From NCBI RefSeq assembly GCF_016401385.1, contig NZ_JAEACF010000002.1, positions 206,339 to 270,338 of the forward strand: DNA of 64,000 bases. Direction: 5' to 3'. The position numbers and the translations under genes are program-made. This DNA comes from Fictibacillus halophilus (GTDB lineage: Bacteria > Bacillota > Bacilli > Bacillales > Fictibacillaceae). Below the pieces are notes generated by a model, which saw only the letters and a list, made by a program, of their open reading frames with translations, searched no databases and had not been told where the DNA came from. How positions within the stretch are numbered: position 1 is the first letter of the stretch; each line of letters begins with the position of its first letter. Positions 58,056-64,000 of the stretch are shown piece by piece.

Positions 58056-58765
58056 GATAGGCCTCCTAGACGTTGTAGTATTTTTTCATAAGCATCTGTT
58101 AAACTTCCTAATCCCCGGCGAAATACATCTTTATCAAGTTTCTCGTTCGTTTCTGCATCCCATAAACGGCATGTATCAGGAGAAATTTCGTCAGCGAGCA
58201 TAAGGTTACCGTTAGCATCTGTTCCGAACTCTAGCTTAAAGTCGACGAGCTTTACGTTCTTTTGAACAAAATAAGAAGTGAGCACTTCGTTGATCTGAAT
58301 CGCTTGTTCTAAAATCTGGCTGAGTTGCTCTCGCGTTGCCAAGTTCATGATGTCGATATGCTCTTCCGTAATAAGCGGATCGCCGAGGTCATCGTTTTTA
58401 TAATAAAATTCGACGATCGTGCGTGGAAGAATCTGACCTTCAGGAATTCCCGTACGCTTTGATAAAGAACCAGCCGCGATGTTGCGGACAACCACCTCTA
58501 AGGGGATGATGGTCACCTTCTTCACGAGTTGTTCGGTTTCGGATACTCGTTTTACGAAGTGGGAGTGAATTCCCTTCTCTTTGAGCAGTTCAAAAAGGAT
58601 AGATGAGATCTCGTTGTTCAGTCTTCCTTTTCCTGCGATCTCGGCTTTTTTCTCGCCGTTGAACGCTGTTGCTGAATCTTTGTAGCTTACCCAGACGACT
58701 TCTTCGTCTGTTGTGCGGTAGATGCGTTTTGCTTTTCCTTCGTATAGCTGCTCTAACTTCTCCAT
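58043..58765 (-). CDS. purC: SAICAR synthase
   Basis: Step 8: condenses CAIR with aspartate. It has the family start YEGKAKRIYRT, the ATP site VSYKDSATAFN, the IPLEVVVRNIAAGS block and LVDFKLEFG with DEISPDTCRLWD. 240 residues. Its upstream neighbour purB ends 324 bp away, an unusually long gap that carries repeat copy 3 and a hairpin; downstream it overlaps purS. Confidence 0.97.
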   Translation of the reverse strand: MEKLEQLYEGKAKRIYRTTDEEVVWVSYKDSATAFNGEKKAEIAGKGRLNNEISSILFELLKEKGIHSHFVKRVSETEQLVKKVTIIPLEVVVRNIAAGSLSKRTGIPEGQILPRTIVEFYYKNDDLGDPLITEEHIDIMNLATREQLSQILEQAIQINEVLTSYFVQKNVKLVDFKLEFGTDANGNLMLADEISPDTCRLWDAETNEKLDKDVFRRGLGSLTDAYEKILQRLGGLSCTK

Positions 58766-59089
58766 CCTGACCCCTCCGTTATATGAAGATTTCCAATATT
58801 CAATCTTTTAAAAAAGGCAAAGAGAAAGAGAGCTCAATAGATCACTCTCTTTTTAGTTGAAGTACTTCTTAAAAGCTTTTTTAGTGTGACATTGTTGTCT
58901 TTAGGGAGGTTGATTTCCGTTTCAGATACTCGCTTTCCGCGGGGCGTGCGGTGAGCCACTCGCCGCTTTGCGCCATTGAGGGTCTCACCTGCCCACTCGT
59001 CCCGCAGGAGTCTCGCATCTTACACTTCAATCAACTTCAATGAAGTCTTCTTAAACAACAATCTTAAAAGATCTTTCTAATAAAACCCT
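58766..59089. other. Gap between purB and purC
   Basis: Contains repeat copy 3 (58909-59035) and the inverted repeat AAAGAGAG-12-CTCTCTTT (58825-58852). The latter could act as a leaky terminator in the operon direction, since CTCTTT follows. No promoter for purC is evident. Confidence 0.55.
58909..59035 (-). repeat. Palindromic repeat element, copy 3 (127 bp)
   Basis: Reverse orientation relative to copies 1 and 2; on the minus strand it reads GTTGATTGAAGTGTAAG ... GAAACGGAAATCAAC with GCGAGACTCCTG and GGCTCACCGCACGCCCC shared. The central loop differs from copy 1 but keeps GCGC pairing. Confidence 0.85.
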
Positions 59090-60382
59090 TTAAAGCCCTA
59101 ATCTGTCGAAGATTGTGTCTACGTGTGACAGATGATAACTGTAGTCAAAGCATTCAGAGATTTCTTCAGGTGTTAATTTTTCAGTAATTTTTTGTTCAGC
59201 TTCTACTAATGTTCTGAACTGTACGCCTTCTTCCCATGCTTGCATCGCTTTTGGCTGCACTGTGTCGTATGCTTCTTCACGTGCCATTCCTTTATCGATC
59301 AATTTGAGAAGTACGCGCTGTGAGTAGATTAATCCGTACGTGCGCTCCATGTTGCGTTTCATGTTCTCTGGGAACACGGTTAAGTTCTTGATGATGTTGC
59401 CAAAACGGTTCAGCATGTAGTTCAGTGCGATCGTTGCATCTGGTAAGATTACACGCTCAGCTGATGAATGAGAGATATCACGCTCATGCCATAGGGATAC
59501 GTTCTCGTAGGCTGTCATCATGTAACCGCGGATCACACGAGCAAGACCTGTCATGTTTTCAGATCCGATCGGATTACGTTTATGTGGCATTGCCGATGAT
59601 CCTTTTTGACCTTTTGCAAAGAACTCTTCTACTTCACGCGTTTCACTCTTTTGAAGACCGCGTACTTCTGTTGCGAACTTCTCGATGCTCGTTGCGATAA
59701 GTGCCAACGTTGACATGTAATGAGCGTGTCGGTCACGCTGCAATGTTTGTGTTGAGATCGGTGAAGCTTCTAATCCAAGCTTTTCACACACATATTTTTC
59801 AACGAATGGGTCGATGTTCGCGTACGTTCCAACGGCTCCAGAAATTTTACCGAAACGAACCGTGTCAGATGCTTGCTTGAAGCGCACCACGTTACGTTTC
59901 ATCTCTTCGTACCAAAGAGCAAGCTTCAATCCGAACGTTGTCGGCTCAGCATGTACACCGTGTGTACGACCCATCATCACGGTATATTTATGTTCTTTTG
60001 CTTTTTCAGCAAGAATCTCAACGAAACGATCTAGATCTTTCGCTAAGATGTCGTTTGCTTGTTTTAGAAGATACGATAGAGCTGTATCTACAACATCTGT
60101 TGAAGTTAGTCCGTAATGAACCCATTTGCGCTCTTCACCAAGTGTTTCAGATACCGCTCGCGTAAACGCAACAACATCATGGCGTGTTTCTTCTTCGATC
60201 TCTAGGATTCGGTTAATATCGAAAGACGCGTTTTCGCGAAGCTTCTTCACGTCTTCTTTCGGAATATCTCCTAGTTCTGCCCAAGCTTCACAAGCTAAGA
60301 TCTCTACTTCAAGCCACGCTTGATATTTGTTTTCGTCCGTCCAGATCGCTCCCATTTCAGGGCGTGTATAGCGTTCAATCAT
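59090..60382 (-). CDS. purB: Adenylosuccinate lyase
   Basis: Cleaves SAICAR to AICAR (step 9) and adenylosuccinate to AMP. All-helical fumarase/aspartase fold; signature [17 protein letters not shown] (catalytic Ser loop) and [15 protein letters not shown] with the general acid His, plus [13 protein letters not shown]. 430 residues. It overlaps purK by four bases and is followed by a 324-bp gap before purC. Confidence 0.97.
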   Translation of the reverse strand: MIERYTRPEMGAIWTDENKYQAWLEVEILACEAWAELGDIPKEDVKKLRENASFDINRILEIEEETRHDVVAFTRAVSETLGEERKWVHYGLTSTDVVDTALSYLLKQANDILAKDLDRFVEILAEKAKEHKYTVMMGRTHGVHAEPTTFGLKLALWYEEMKRNVVRFKQASDTVRFGKISGAVGTYANIDPFVEKYVCEKLGLEASPISTQTLQRDRHAHYMSTLALIATSIEKFATEVRGLQKSETREVEEFFAKGQKGSSAMPHKRNPIGSENMTGLARVIRGYMMTAYENVSLWHERDISHSSAERVILPDATIALNYMLNRFGNIIKNLTVFPENMKRNMERTYGLIYSQRVLLKLIDKGMAREEAYDTVQPKAMQAWEEGVQFRTLVEAEQKITEKLTPEEISECFDYSYHLSHVDTIFDRLGL

Positions 60383-61533
60383 TGTGTTACCTCCGTTTTG
60401 TTATCACTTAAAAATAGTGCGGACACTTTTTCTGCTTTTTCTAGTGCCTGTTCAATCGTATCACCTAAAACCGTGATATGCCCCATCTTTCGTTTCGCTT
60501 TCGCTTCTTTCTTTCCGTACAGATGAAGTTTCGCTTCTCCTAAATTTCCTATCTCGCGTAACACAGTCTCATGATGTTCACCTAAAATGTTGATCATCAC
60601 GGCTGGTTTTATTAATTCTGTATTGCCAAGCGGCCAGTTGCATACTGCGCGTACATGCTGATCGAACTGTGAAGTCTCACACGCCTCGATCGTGTAATGT
60701 CCGGAGTTATGCGGACGTGGCGCCAGTTCGTTCACATAGATCGTACCGTCTTTTGCGACGAACATCTCTACGGCAAGCGTACCAACAAGCTCTAATTCCG
60801 TTGCGATTGACCCCGCTAGGAGCTTTGCTTGATCCGCTGTTTTGTTCGTGATGCGTGCTGGCGCGATCGTTTGATGCAGGATATTCTCTTTGTGTATATT
60901 CTCTGCGATCGGAAACAATTTAACCTCACCGCTCACACTTCTCGTTACGATTACGGATATTTCTTTTTCAAAAGGAACCCAAGCTTCCAGCACACAATCT
61001 GTCTCTTTTTCTAATAGTGTTGCTGCAATCTCAAGATCACTTTCATGTTTGATTACAAACTGCCCTTTTCCGTCGTAACCGCCTCTGCACGTTTTTAATA
61101 CAGAAGGGTAACCCAATTCTTCCACCGCACGTTGGAGTGAACGAAGATCGGTCACAGGGCGGTACGGAGCTACAGGGACACTTGCTTTTTGAAGCGTTTC
61201 TTTCTCTTTTAAACGGTGCTGAGTGACAGAGAGAAGACGGCTTCCCTGTGGTAAGTTTCCGTTCTCTTCTAACCAGTTCGCACTCTCTGCATCTATGTTT
61301 TCAAACTCGTATGTGACGACATCGCTTTGTTCTGCAAGCTTCTTGATGCCTTCTCGGTCGTCATAAGCTGTTGTGATCTGTTGATCCGCAACTTGCCCGC
61401 ATGGTGAATTCTCACCTGGCTCTAAAACAACAACGTTCAATCCCATCTCACGAGCGCTCAACGCCATCATGCGGCCAAGCTGACCTCCGCCAAGTATACC
61501 AAGTGTTTGTTGTGGTTTTATCGTCTTAAACAA
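60379..61533 (-). CDS. purK: N5-CAIR synthetase
   Basis: ATP-grasp enzyme converting AIR and bicarbonate to N5-[25 protein letters not shown] is the family start; FMNRF is replaced by the [25 protein letters not shown] stretch typical of PurK. The start is uncertain: TTG 61533 (8 bases inside purE) with GTGAG before it, or GTG 61542; in-frame ATG 61575 would run 50 bases into purE and add an unlikely N-terminus. About 384 residues. Second gene of the operon. Confidence 0.93.
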   Translation of the reverse strand: MFKTIKPQQTLGILGGGQLGRMMALSAREMGLNVVVLEPGENSPCGQVADQQITTAYDDREGIKKLAEQSDVVTYEFENIDAESANWLEENGNLPQGSRLLSVTQHRLKEKETLQKASVPVAPYRPVTDLRSLQRAVEELGYPSVLKTCRGGYDGKGQFVIKHESDLEIAATLLEKETDCVLEAWVPFEKEISVIVTRSVSGEVKLFPIAENIHKENILHQTIAPARITNKTADQAKLLAGSIATELELVGTLAVEMFVAKDGTIYVNELAPRPHNSGHYTIEACETSQFDQHVRAVCNWPLGNTELIKPAVMINILGEHHETVLREIGNLGEAKLHLYGKKEAKAKRKMGHITVLGDTIEQALEKAEKVSALFLSDNKTEVTQ

Positions 61534-62011
61534 GAAGCTCACTACTTTCGATCGCCAGTTGTTGTGCTGTAGCACGGCGTTGTTTTAAACGTTGTTTGAC
61601 TCCTTCATCATGTACGGCTACCATCTGTGCGGCTAAGAGCCCAGCATTCGCTGCACCAGCCTTCCCGATCGCAACTGTCGCGACAGGAACACCCTTTGGC
61701 ATCTGAACGATGGATAACAGTGAATCCATGCCGTTAAGCGCTTTGGATTGAACCGGAACACCGATTACAGGCAGGATCGTTTTTGCTGCGACCATACCTG
61801 GCAAGTGAGCTGCTCCGCCTGCTCCAGCAATGATCACTTCAATTCCTCTATGCTCTGCTTCTTCTGCGTATTGAAACATGAGATCCGGTGTACGGTGTGC
61901 CGAAACCACCTTCTTCTCGTAAGCTACTTCTAGTTCATCTAATAGGTCACACGCTTCTTTCATTGTTTCCCAATCTGAAACACTTCCCATGATCACGCCA
62001 ACTTTAGCCAT
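61526..62011 (-). CDS. purE: N5-CAIR mutase
   Basis: Class I PurE that rearranges N5-CAIR to CAIR with PurK as partner. It has [37 protein letters not shown] and [25 protein letters not shown] with the active-site His. 161 residues. AAGGAGG before the ATG. First gene of the purine operon; its leader holds the attenuator and guanine-class riboswitch. Confidence 0.97.
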   Translation of the reverse strand: MAKVGVIMGSVSDWETMKEACDLLDELEVAYEKKVVSAHRTPDLMFQYAEEAEHRGIEVIIAGAGGAAHLPGMVAAKTILPVIGVPVQSKALNGMDSLLSIVQMPKGVPVATVAIGKAGAANAGLLAAQMVAVHDEGVKQRLKQRRATAQQLAIESSELLV

Positions 62012-62038
62012 GGTAGCCTCCTTATTGTCAGAAAATAT

Positions 62039-62094
62039 AAAAAAGTCCAGTTGGTATGCTTCTCCCTAATATGAGAGAAAGCAGCCAACTGGAC
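62039..62094 (-). terminator. Attenuator of the purine operon leader
   Basis: Minus-strand stem GTCCAGTTGG/CCAACTGGAC with an inner hairpin, followed by TTTTTT. It lies between the riboswitch aptamer and purE, so ligand binding probably lets this terminator form and stops transcription. Confidence 0.88.
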
Positions 62095-62130
62095 ATACGT
62101 ATCCGATAAAAATAGACAGAAAGATGCTTT

Positions 62131-62202
62131 CCCTCATAGTCTGATGAAATAACGGTCATCAGGTAGAGACTTACGGGCCATATCCCCGAAATTATATGAG
62201 GG
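62131..62202 (-). ncRNA. Purine riboswitch aptamer (guanine class)
   Basis: On the minus strand P1 is CCCTCATA...TATGAGGG; between are the P2 and P3 hairpins whose loops ATATGGC-type and GATGACC-type form the kissing contact. The J3/1 bases read GACTATG, with C at the ligand-pairing position, so guanine or hypoxanthine rather than adenine is the ligand. Placed 120 bases ahead of purE with a terminator between, as in B. subtilis purE. Confidence 0.92.
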
Positions 62203-62220
62203 CTTTATTCTTCTGGTTTT

Positions 62221-62250
62221 ATTGTAGCAATGATTGTTTTGTTTTGTCAA
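62221..62250 (-). promoter_or_regulatory. Sigma-A promoter of the purine operon
   Basis: Perfect TTGACA (62250-62245), 18 bp, TACAAT (62226-62221), starting transcription near 62214, a dozen bases before the riboswitch. Confidence 0.85.
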
Positions 62251-62257
62251 CAAAAAT

Positions 62258-62291
62258 CGAACATTAAGTTGTATATTACATTTAATGTTCG
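62258..62291. promoter_or_regulatory. PurBox pair (PurR operator)
   Basis: CGAACATTAA and TTAATGTTCG are perfect 10-bp inverted arms separated by 14 bases, just upstream of the -35. They match the Bacillus PurR operator with its paired CGAA cores. So the operon has both PurR (PRPP/adenine signal) and guanine-riboswitch control. Confidence 0.82.
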
Positions 62292-62302
62292 TGTTTTGGT
62301 CA

Positions 62303-62506
62303 TTATTGAAGGAGTTTGCCTTCAAATACAATTCGTTGTTCCTTTACTTCTGGTTCCATTCTGCCGTTGCGTTTCACTTCATGGAAAACGGGCTCTTCCA
62401 TACGTCGTACCGGTGTATAGCCCTCATCGGCCATACGATCCAGACAATCCGAGATCGTTTCTCCTACTTCAACAGCAAACTTCTTTTTAGAAGGTTTCTT
62501 CTCCAT
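62303..62506 (-). CDS. NETI-motif protein (YebG)
   Basis: A 67-residue basic protein of the small NETI-motif family. The motif here is GETI (VEVGETISDCLDRMADEGYTPVRR), so Asn is replaced by Gly. In B. subtilis yebG sits at the same place upstream of purE. AGGAGG is ideally placed, and the gene follows yebE by three bases, so they are one unit. The stop is 12 bp from the PurBox. Function unknown. Confidence 0.88.
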   Translation of the reverse strand: MEKKPSKKKFAVEVGETISDCLDRMADEGYTPVRRMEEPVFHEVKRNGRMEPEVKEQRIVFEGKLLQ

Positions 62507-62509
62507 CTG

Positions 62510-63037
62510 TTACCTCCTGATACCCTTAACCCAAAATCCACCATGAAACGCTTTTGGTTCATGTGAAATAATAAACGCCTTCGGATCTAAATCCTTTACC
62601 GTATTATATAGGTTCATTTCTGATTTACGTGATGTTAAGATTTCCATCATCAAACGCTGTCCTTCACGACCTTCTGCAAGCCAGTTTGTAACACCATAGC
62701 CTTTGTTGCGAAGCTCGTTCGGCAAACCGCCTTCGAGATTTGTCGTAATTACGTTAACAGTAGTATATCCAAGTGCAAGCTTTTCTTCAATCTTCATTCC
62801 TACTAAAACACCAATTCCATAACCAACCGCATATGCAATTAAGTTTTGAATCTCATTTAAGTTATCAAGAACAAGCCCGAGGCCGACCACATAGATAATA
62901 ACCTCGAACACACTAATAAAGGCAGCCAAGTACCTTTGTCCTTTCAACGTCAGGATCATCCTGATCGTAAAAAACGATACATATACAATATTGATCAATA
63001 AAATGATCCCAACCATGACGAACGCATTATCTAACAT
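62510..63037 (-). CDS. UPF0316/DUF2179 membrane protein (YebE)
   Basis: A 175-residue protein with three membrane segments in the first ~85 residues and a soluble DUF2179 domain ([20 protein letters not shown]..., [20 protein letters not shown]), which is a domain also found in YitT-type proteins. Function unknown to me; the domain may bind a ligand. GGGAGG precedes the ATG. It is translated just ahead of yebG, and the pair precedes the purine operon as in B. subtilis. Confidence 0.88.
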   Translation of the reverse strand: MLDNAFVMVGIILLINIVYVSFFTIRMILTLKGQRYLAAFISVFEVIIYVVGLGLVLDNLNEIQNLIAYAVGYGIGVLVGMKIEEKLALGYTTVNVITTNLEGGLPNELRNKGYGVTNWLAEGREGQRLMMEILTSRKSEMNLYNTVKDLDPKAFIISHEPKAFHGGFWVKGIRR

Positions 63038-63167
63038 GATGGCAAGCCTCCCAAGGTGAAAAATACTTCGTTAAGGATAACACTTTTTGGACAAGTTGGA
63101 AACTGGAGAATTGATGCAAAAACAGTTGTAGATTTTAGAGGAGTTTAGTAGGAAGTTTGGCGGATGC

Positions 63168-63273
63168 TTGGCGGATGCCAAAGTTTCCTTTTTGGGTTTG
63201 GGGTTTGAATACGAGGCTCGGCGTAATGCCGAGCTTCCTTTATAAATTGAATTAAAGCTTGGCAGATGCCAAG
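63168..63273. repeat. Three related GGC-GCC hairpins each followed by TTTCC(T)n
   Basis: TTGGC-ggat-GCCAA (63168), GCTCGGC-gtaat-GCCGAGC (63216) and CTTGGC-agat-GCCAAG (63258), each followed by a T/C run such as TTTCCTTTTT. The third has the same arms as the hairpin at 43600. They look like tandem copies of a terminator-like module, but no plus-strand gene precedes them. Confidence 0.65.
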
Positions 63274-63322
63274 TTTCCTTTTTAGATGGTTTTAAGCTCC
63301 GGGTTAGAGGTGGGAATTTGGT

Positions 63323-63422
63323 GAAGACTTATAAATATTTTTGAGGACTTATAAACTTTGGTGAAGACTTATAAAATTTTTTGAAGACTTATAAATTCAT
63401 TTGAGGACTTATAAATATGAAG
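63323..63422. repeat. 20-bp-period array, GACTTATAAA type, copy B (5 units)
   Basis: Five contiguous units of exactly 20 bases starting GAAGACTTATAAA or GAGGACTTATAAA, the same core, period and unit number as the array at 33021-33120. Confidence 0.85.
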
Positions 63423-63566
63423 GCAAGTAAGTTAGACCTTTCTTCTTTCATAAAAACTCTTTATTTATATCCCGAATGTACTGTTTTCAACTTTCAAATG
63501 ATTCCAAAGTTTATATTTCTAGCTATTTAATAATAAAAGGGTAAAGAAAAGCAGCCTTTTTAATAC

Positions 63567-63606
63567 AAAAAAAGATGGAACGAACATAAAGTTCGTCCCA
63601 CCTTCT
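63567..63606 (-). terminator. Terminator of the rRNA operon
   Basis: Minus-strand stem AAGGTGGGACGAAC/GTTCGTTCCATCTT (with G-T pairs) followed by TTTTTTT, directly after the 5S rRNA. Confidence 0.85.
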
Positions 63607-63608
63607 TT

Positions 63609-63724
<116 letters not shown>

Positions 63725-63814
63725 CCTAACCATGACTTTCACCATGATCTATTAAATTAGAGAGTATGTTCTCTCAAAACTAGATACGACGTTTCCAAAC
63801 GTTATGCTTTTTAA

Positions 63815-64000
63815 GGATAAGCCCTCGACCGATTAGTATCTGTCAGCTCCACGTGTCACCACGCTTCCACACCAGACCTATCAACCTCATCATCTCTAAG
63901 GGGTCTTACTCACTTGCGTGATGGGAAATCTCATCTTGAGGGGGGCTTCATGCTTAGATGCTTTCAGCACTTATCCCGTCCACACGTAGCTACCCAGCTA
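63815..64000 (-). rRNA. rrl: 23S ribosomal RNA, 3' end (cut by the window)
   Basis: The minus strand ends with AGATACTAATCGGTCGAGGG then CTTATCC, the characteristic 3' end of Firmicute 23S rRNA, preceded by GGAGCTGAC and other conserved helices. Only the last ~186 bases are in the window; the 5' part lies beyond position 64000. Confidence 0.93.

Larger units (their letters stand above)
63038..63608. other. Repeat-rich gap between rRNA and yebE
   Basis: Includes a series of GGC...GCC hairpins (63168-63273), the five-unit GACTTATAAA array (63323-63422), about 140 bases of AT-rich DNA with nothing I can name, and the rRNA terminator (63567-63606). The yebE promoter must lie here but is not clear. 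Confidence 0.6.

Overview
The window looks like a chromosomal segment of a Gram-positive Bacillaceae bacterium. The evidence is strong AGGAGG ribosome-binding sites, frequent TTG/GTG starts, the Firmicute gene families, and a long block with the gene order of the Bacillus subtilis yebE-purE...purD-yerABC-pcrBA-ligA-yerH-gatCAB-yerO-swrC region, read here on the minus strand. Fictibacillus or a close relative is my guess, but the sequence alone does not prove the genus. I see no insertion sequence, prophage, CRISPR array or tRNA gene.

Layout. 1-4.2 kb: a three-gene sugar ABC importer (binding protein, ATPase, permease) behind a sigma-A promoter whose -35 overlaps a perfect CcpA cre box. 4.2-10.1 kb: single genes (VOC protein, serine/threonine symporter SstT, secreted thermolysin-like protease, S51 peptidase, tRNA-dihydrouridine synthase), mostly each with its own terminator. 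10.2-14.7 kb: a four-gene Dlt-like acylation cluster (acyl carrier protein, adenylate-forming ligase, MBOAT, SGNH/DltD-like protein) with a perfect Fur box upstream. This is the most unusual system in the window. 14.9-17.5 kb: a possible tiny zinc-ribbon ORF, rlmD and dgkB. 17.8-24.4 kb: a mostly plus-strand accessory block (glycine-rich membrane protein, TIM-barrel protein, an oligopeptide-type ABC transporter without binding protein, a protein with a Gly/Ser/Cys tail) lying between dgkB and swrC, which are neighbours in B. subtilis. 24.4-28.5 kb: the RND exporter SwrC and its divergent TetR regulator.

28.7-50 kb: gatCAB, pruA/rocA, camS-ligA-pcrA-pcrB, a GNAT enzyme, a quinone reductase with a MarR regulator, yerC-yerB-yerA, a MFS transporter and small membrane proteins. 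48.8-62.3 kb: the complete purine operon purEKBCSQLFMNHD, making IMP from PRPP, under a PurBox pair, a sigma-A promoter and a guanine-class riboswitch with an attenuator. yebG and yebE lie upstream. At the right end are 5S rRNA and the 3' end of 23S rRNA, both on the minus strand.

The intergenic DNA is rich in repeats. A ~129-bp imperfectly palindromic element bounded by GTTGATT...AATCAAC occurs four times, twice inside the otherwise tightly packed purine operon. Five short arrays with strict 20- or 21-bp periods (three unrelated core sequences), a family of CTTGGC...GCCAAG hairpins and one perfect 18-bp inverted repeat fill other gaps. I could not assign these arrays to any class I know.
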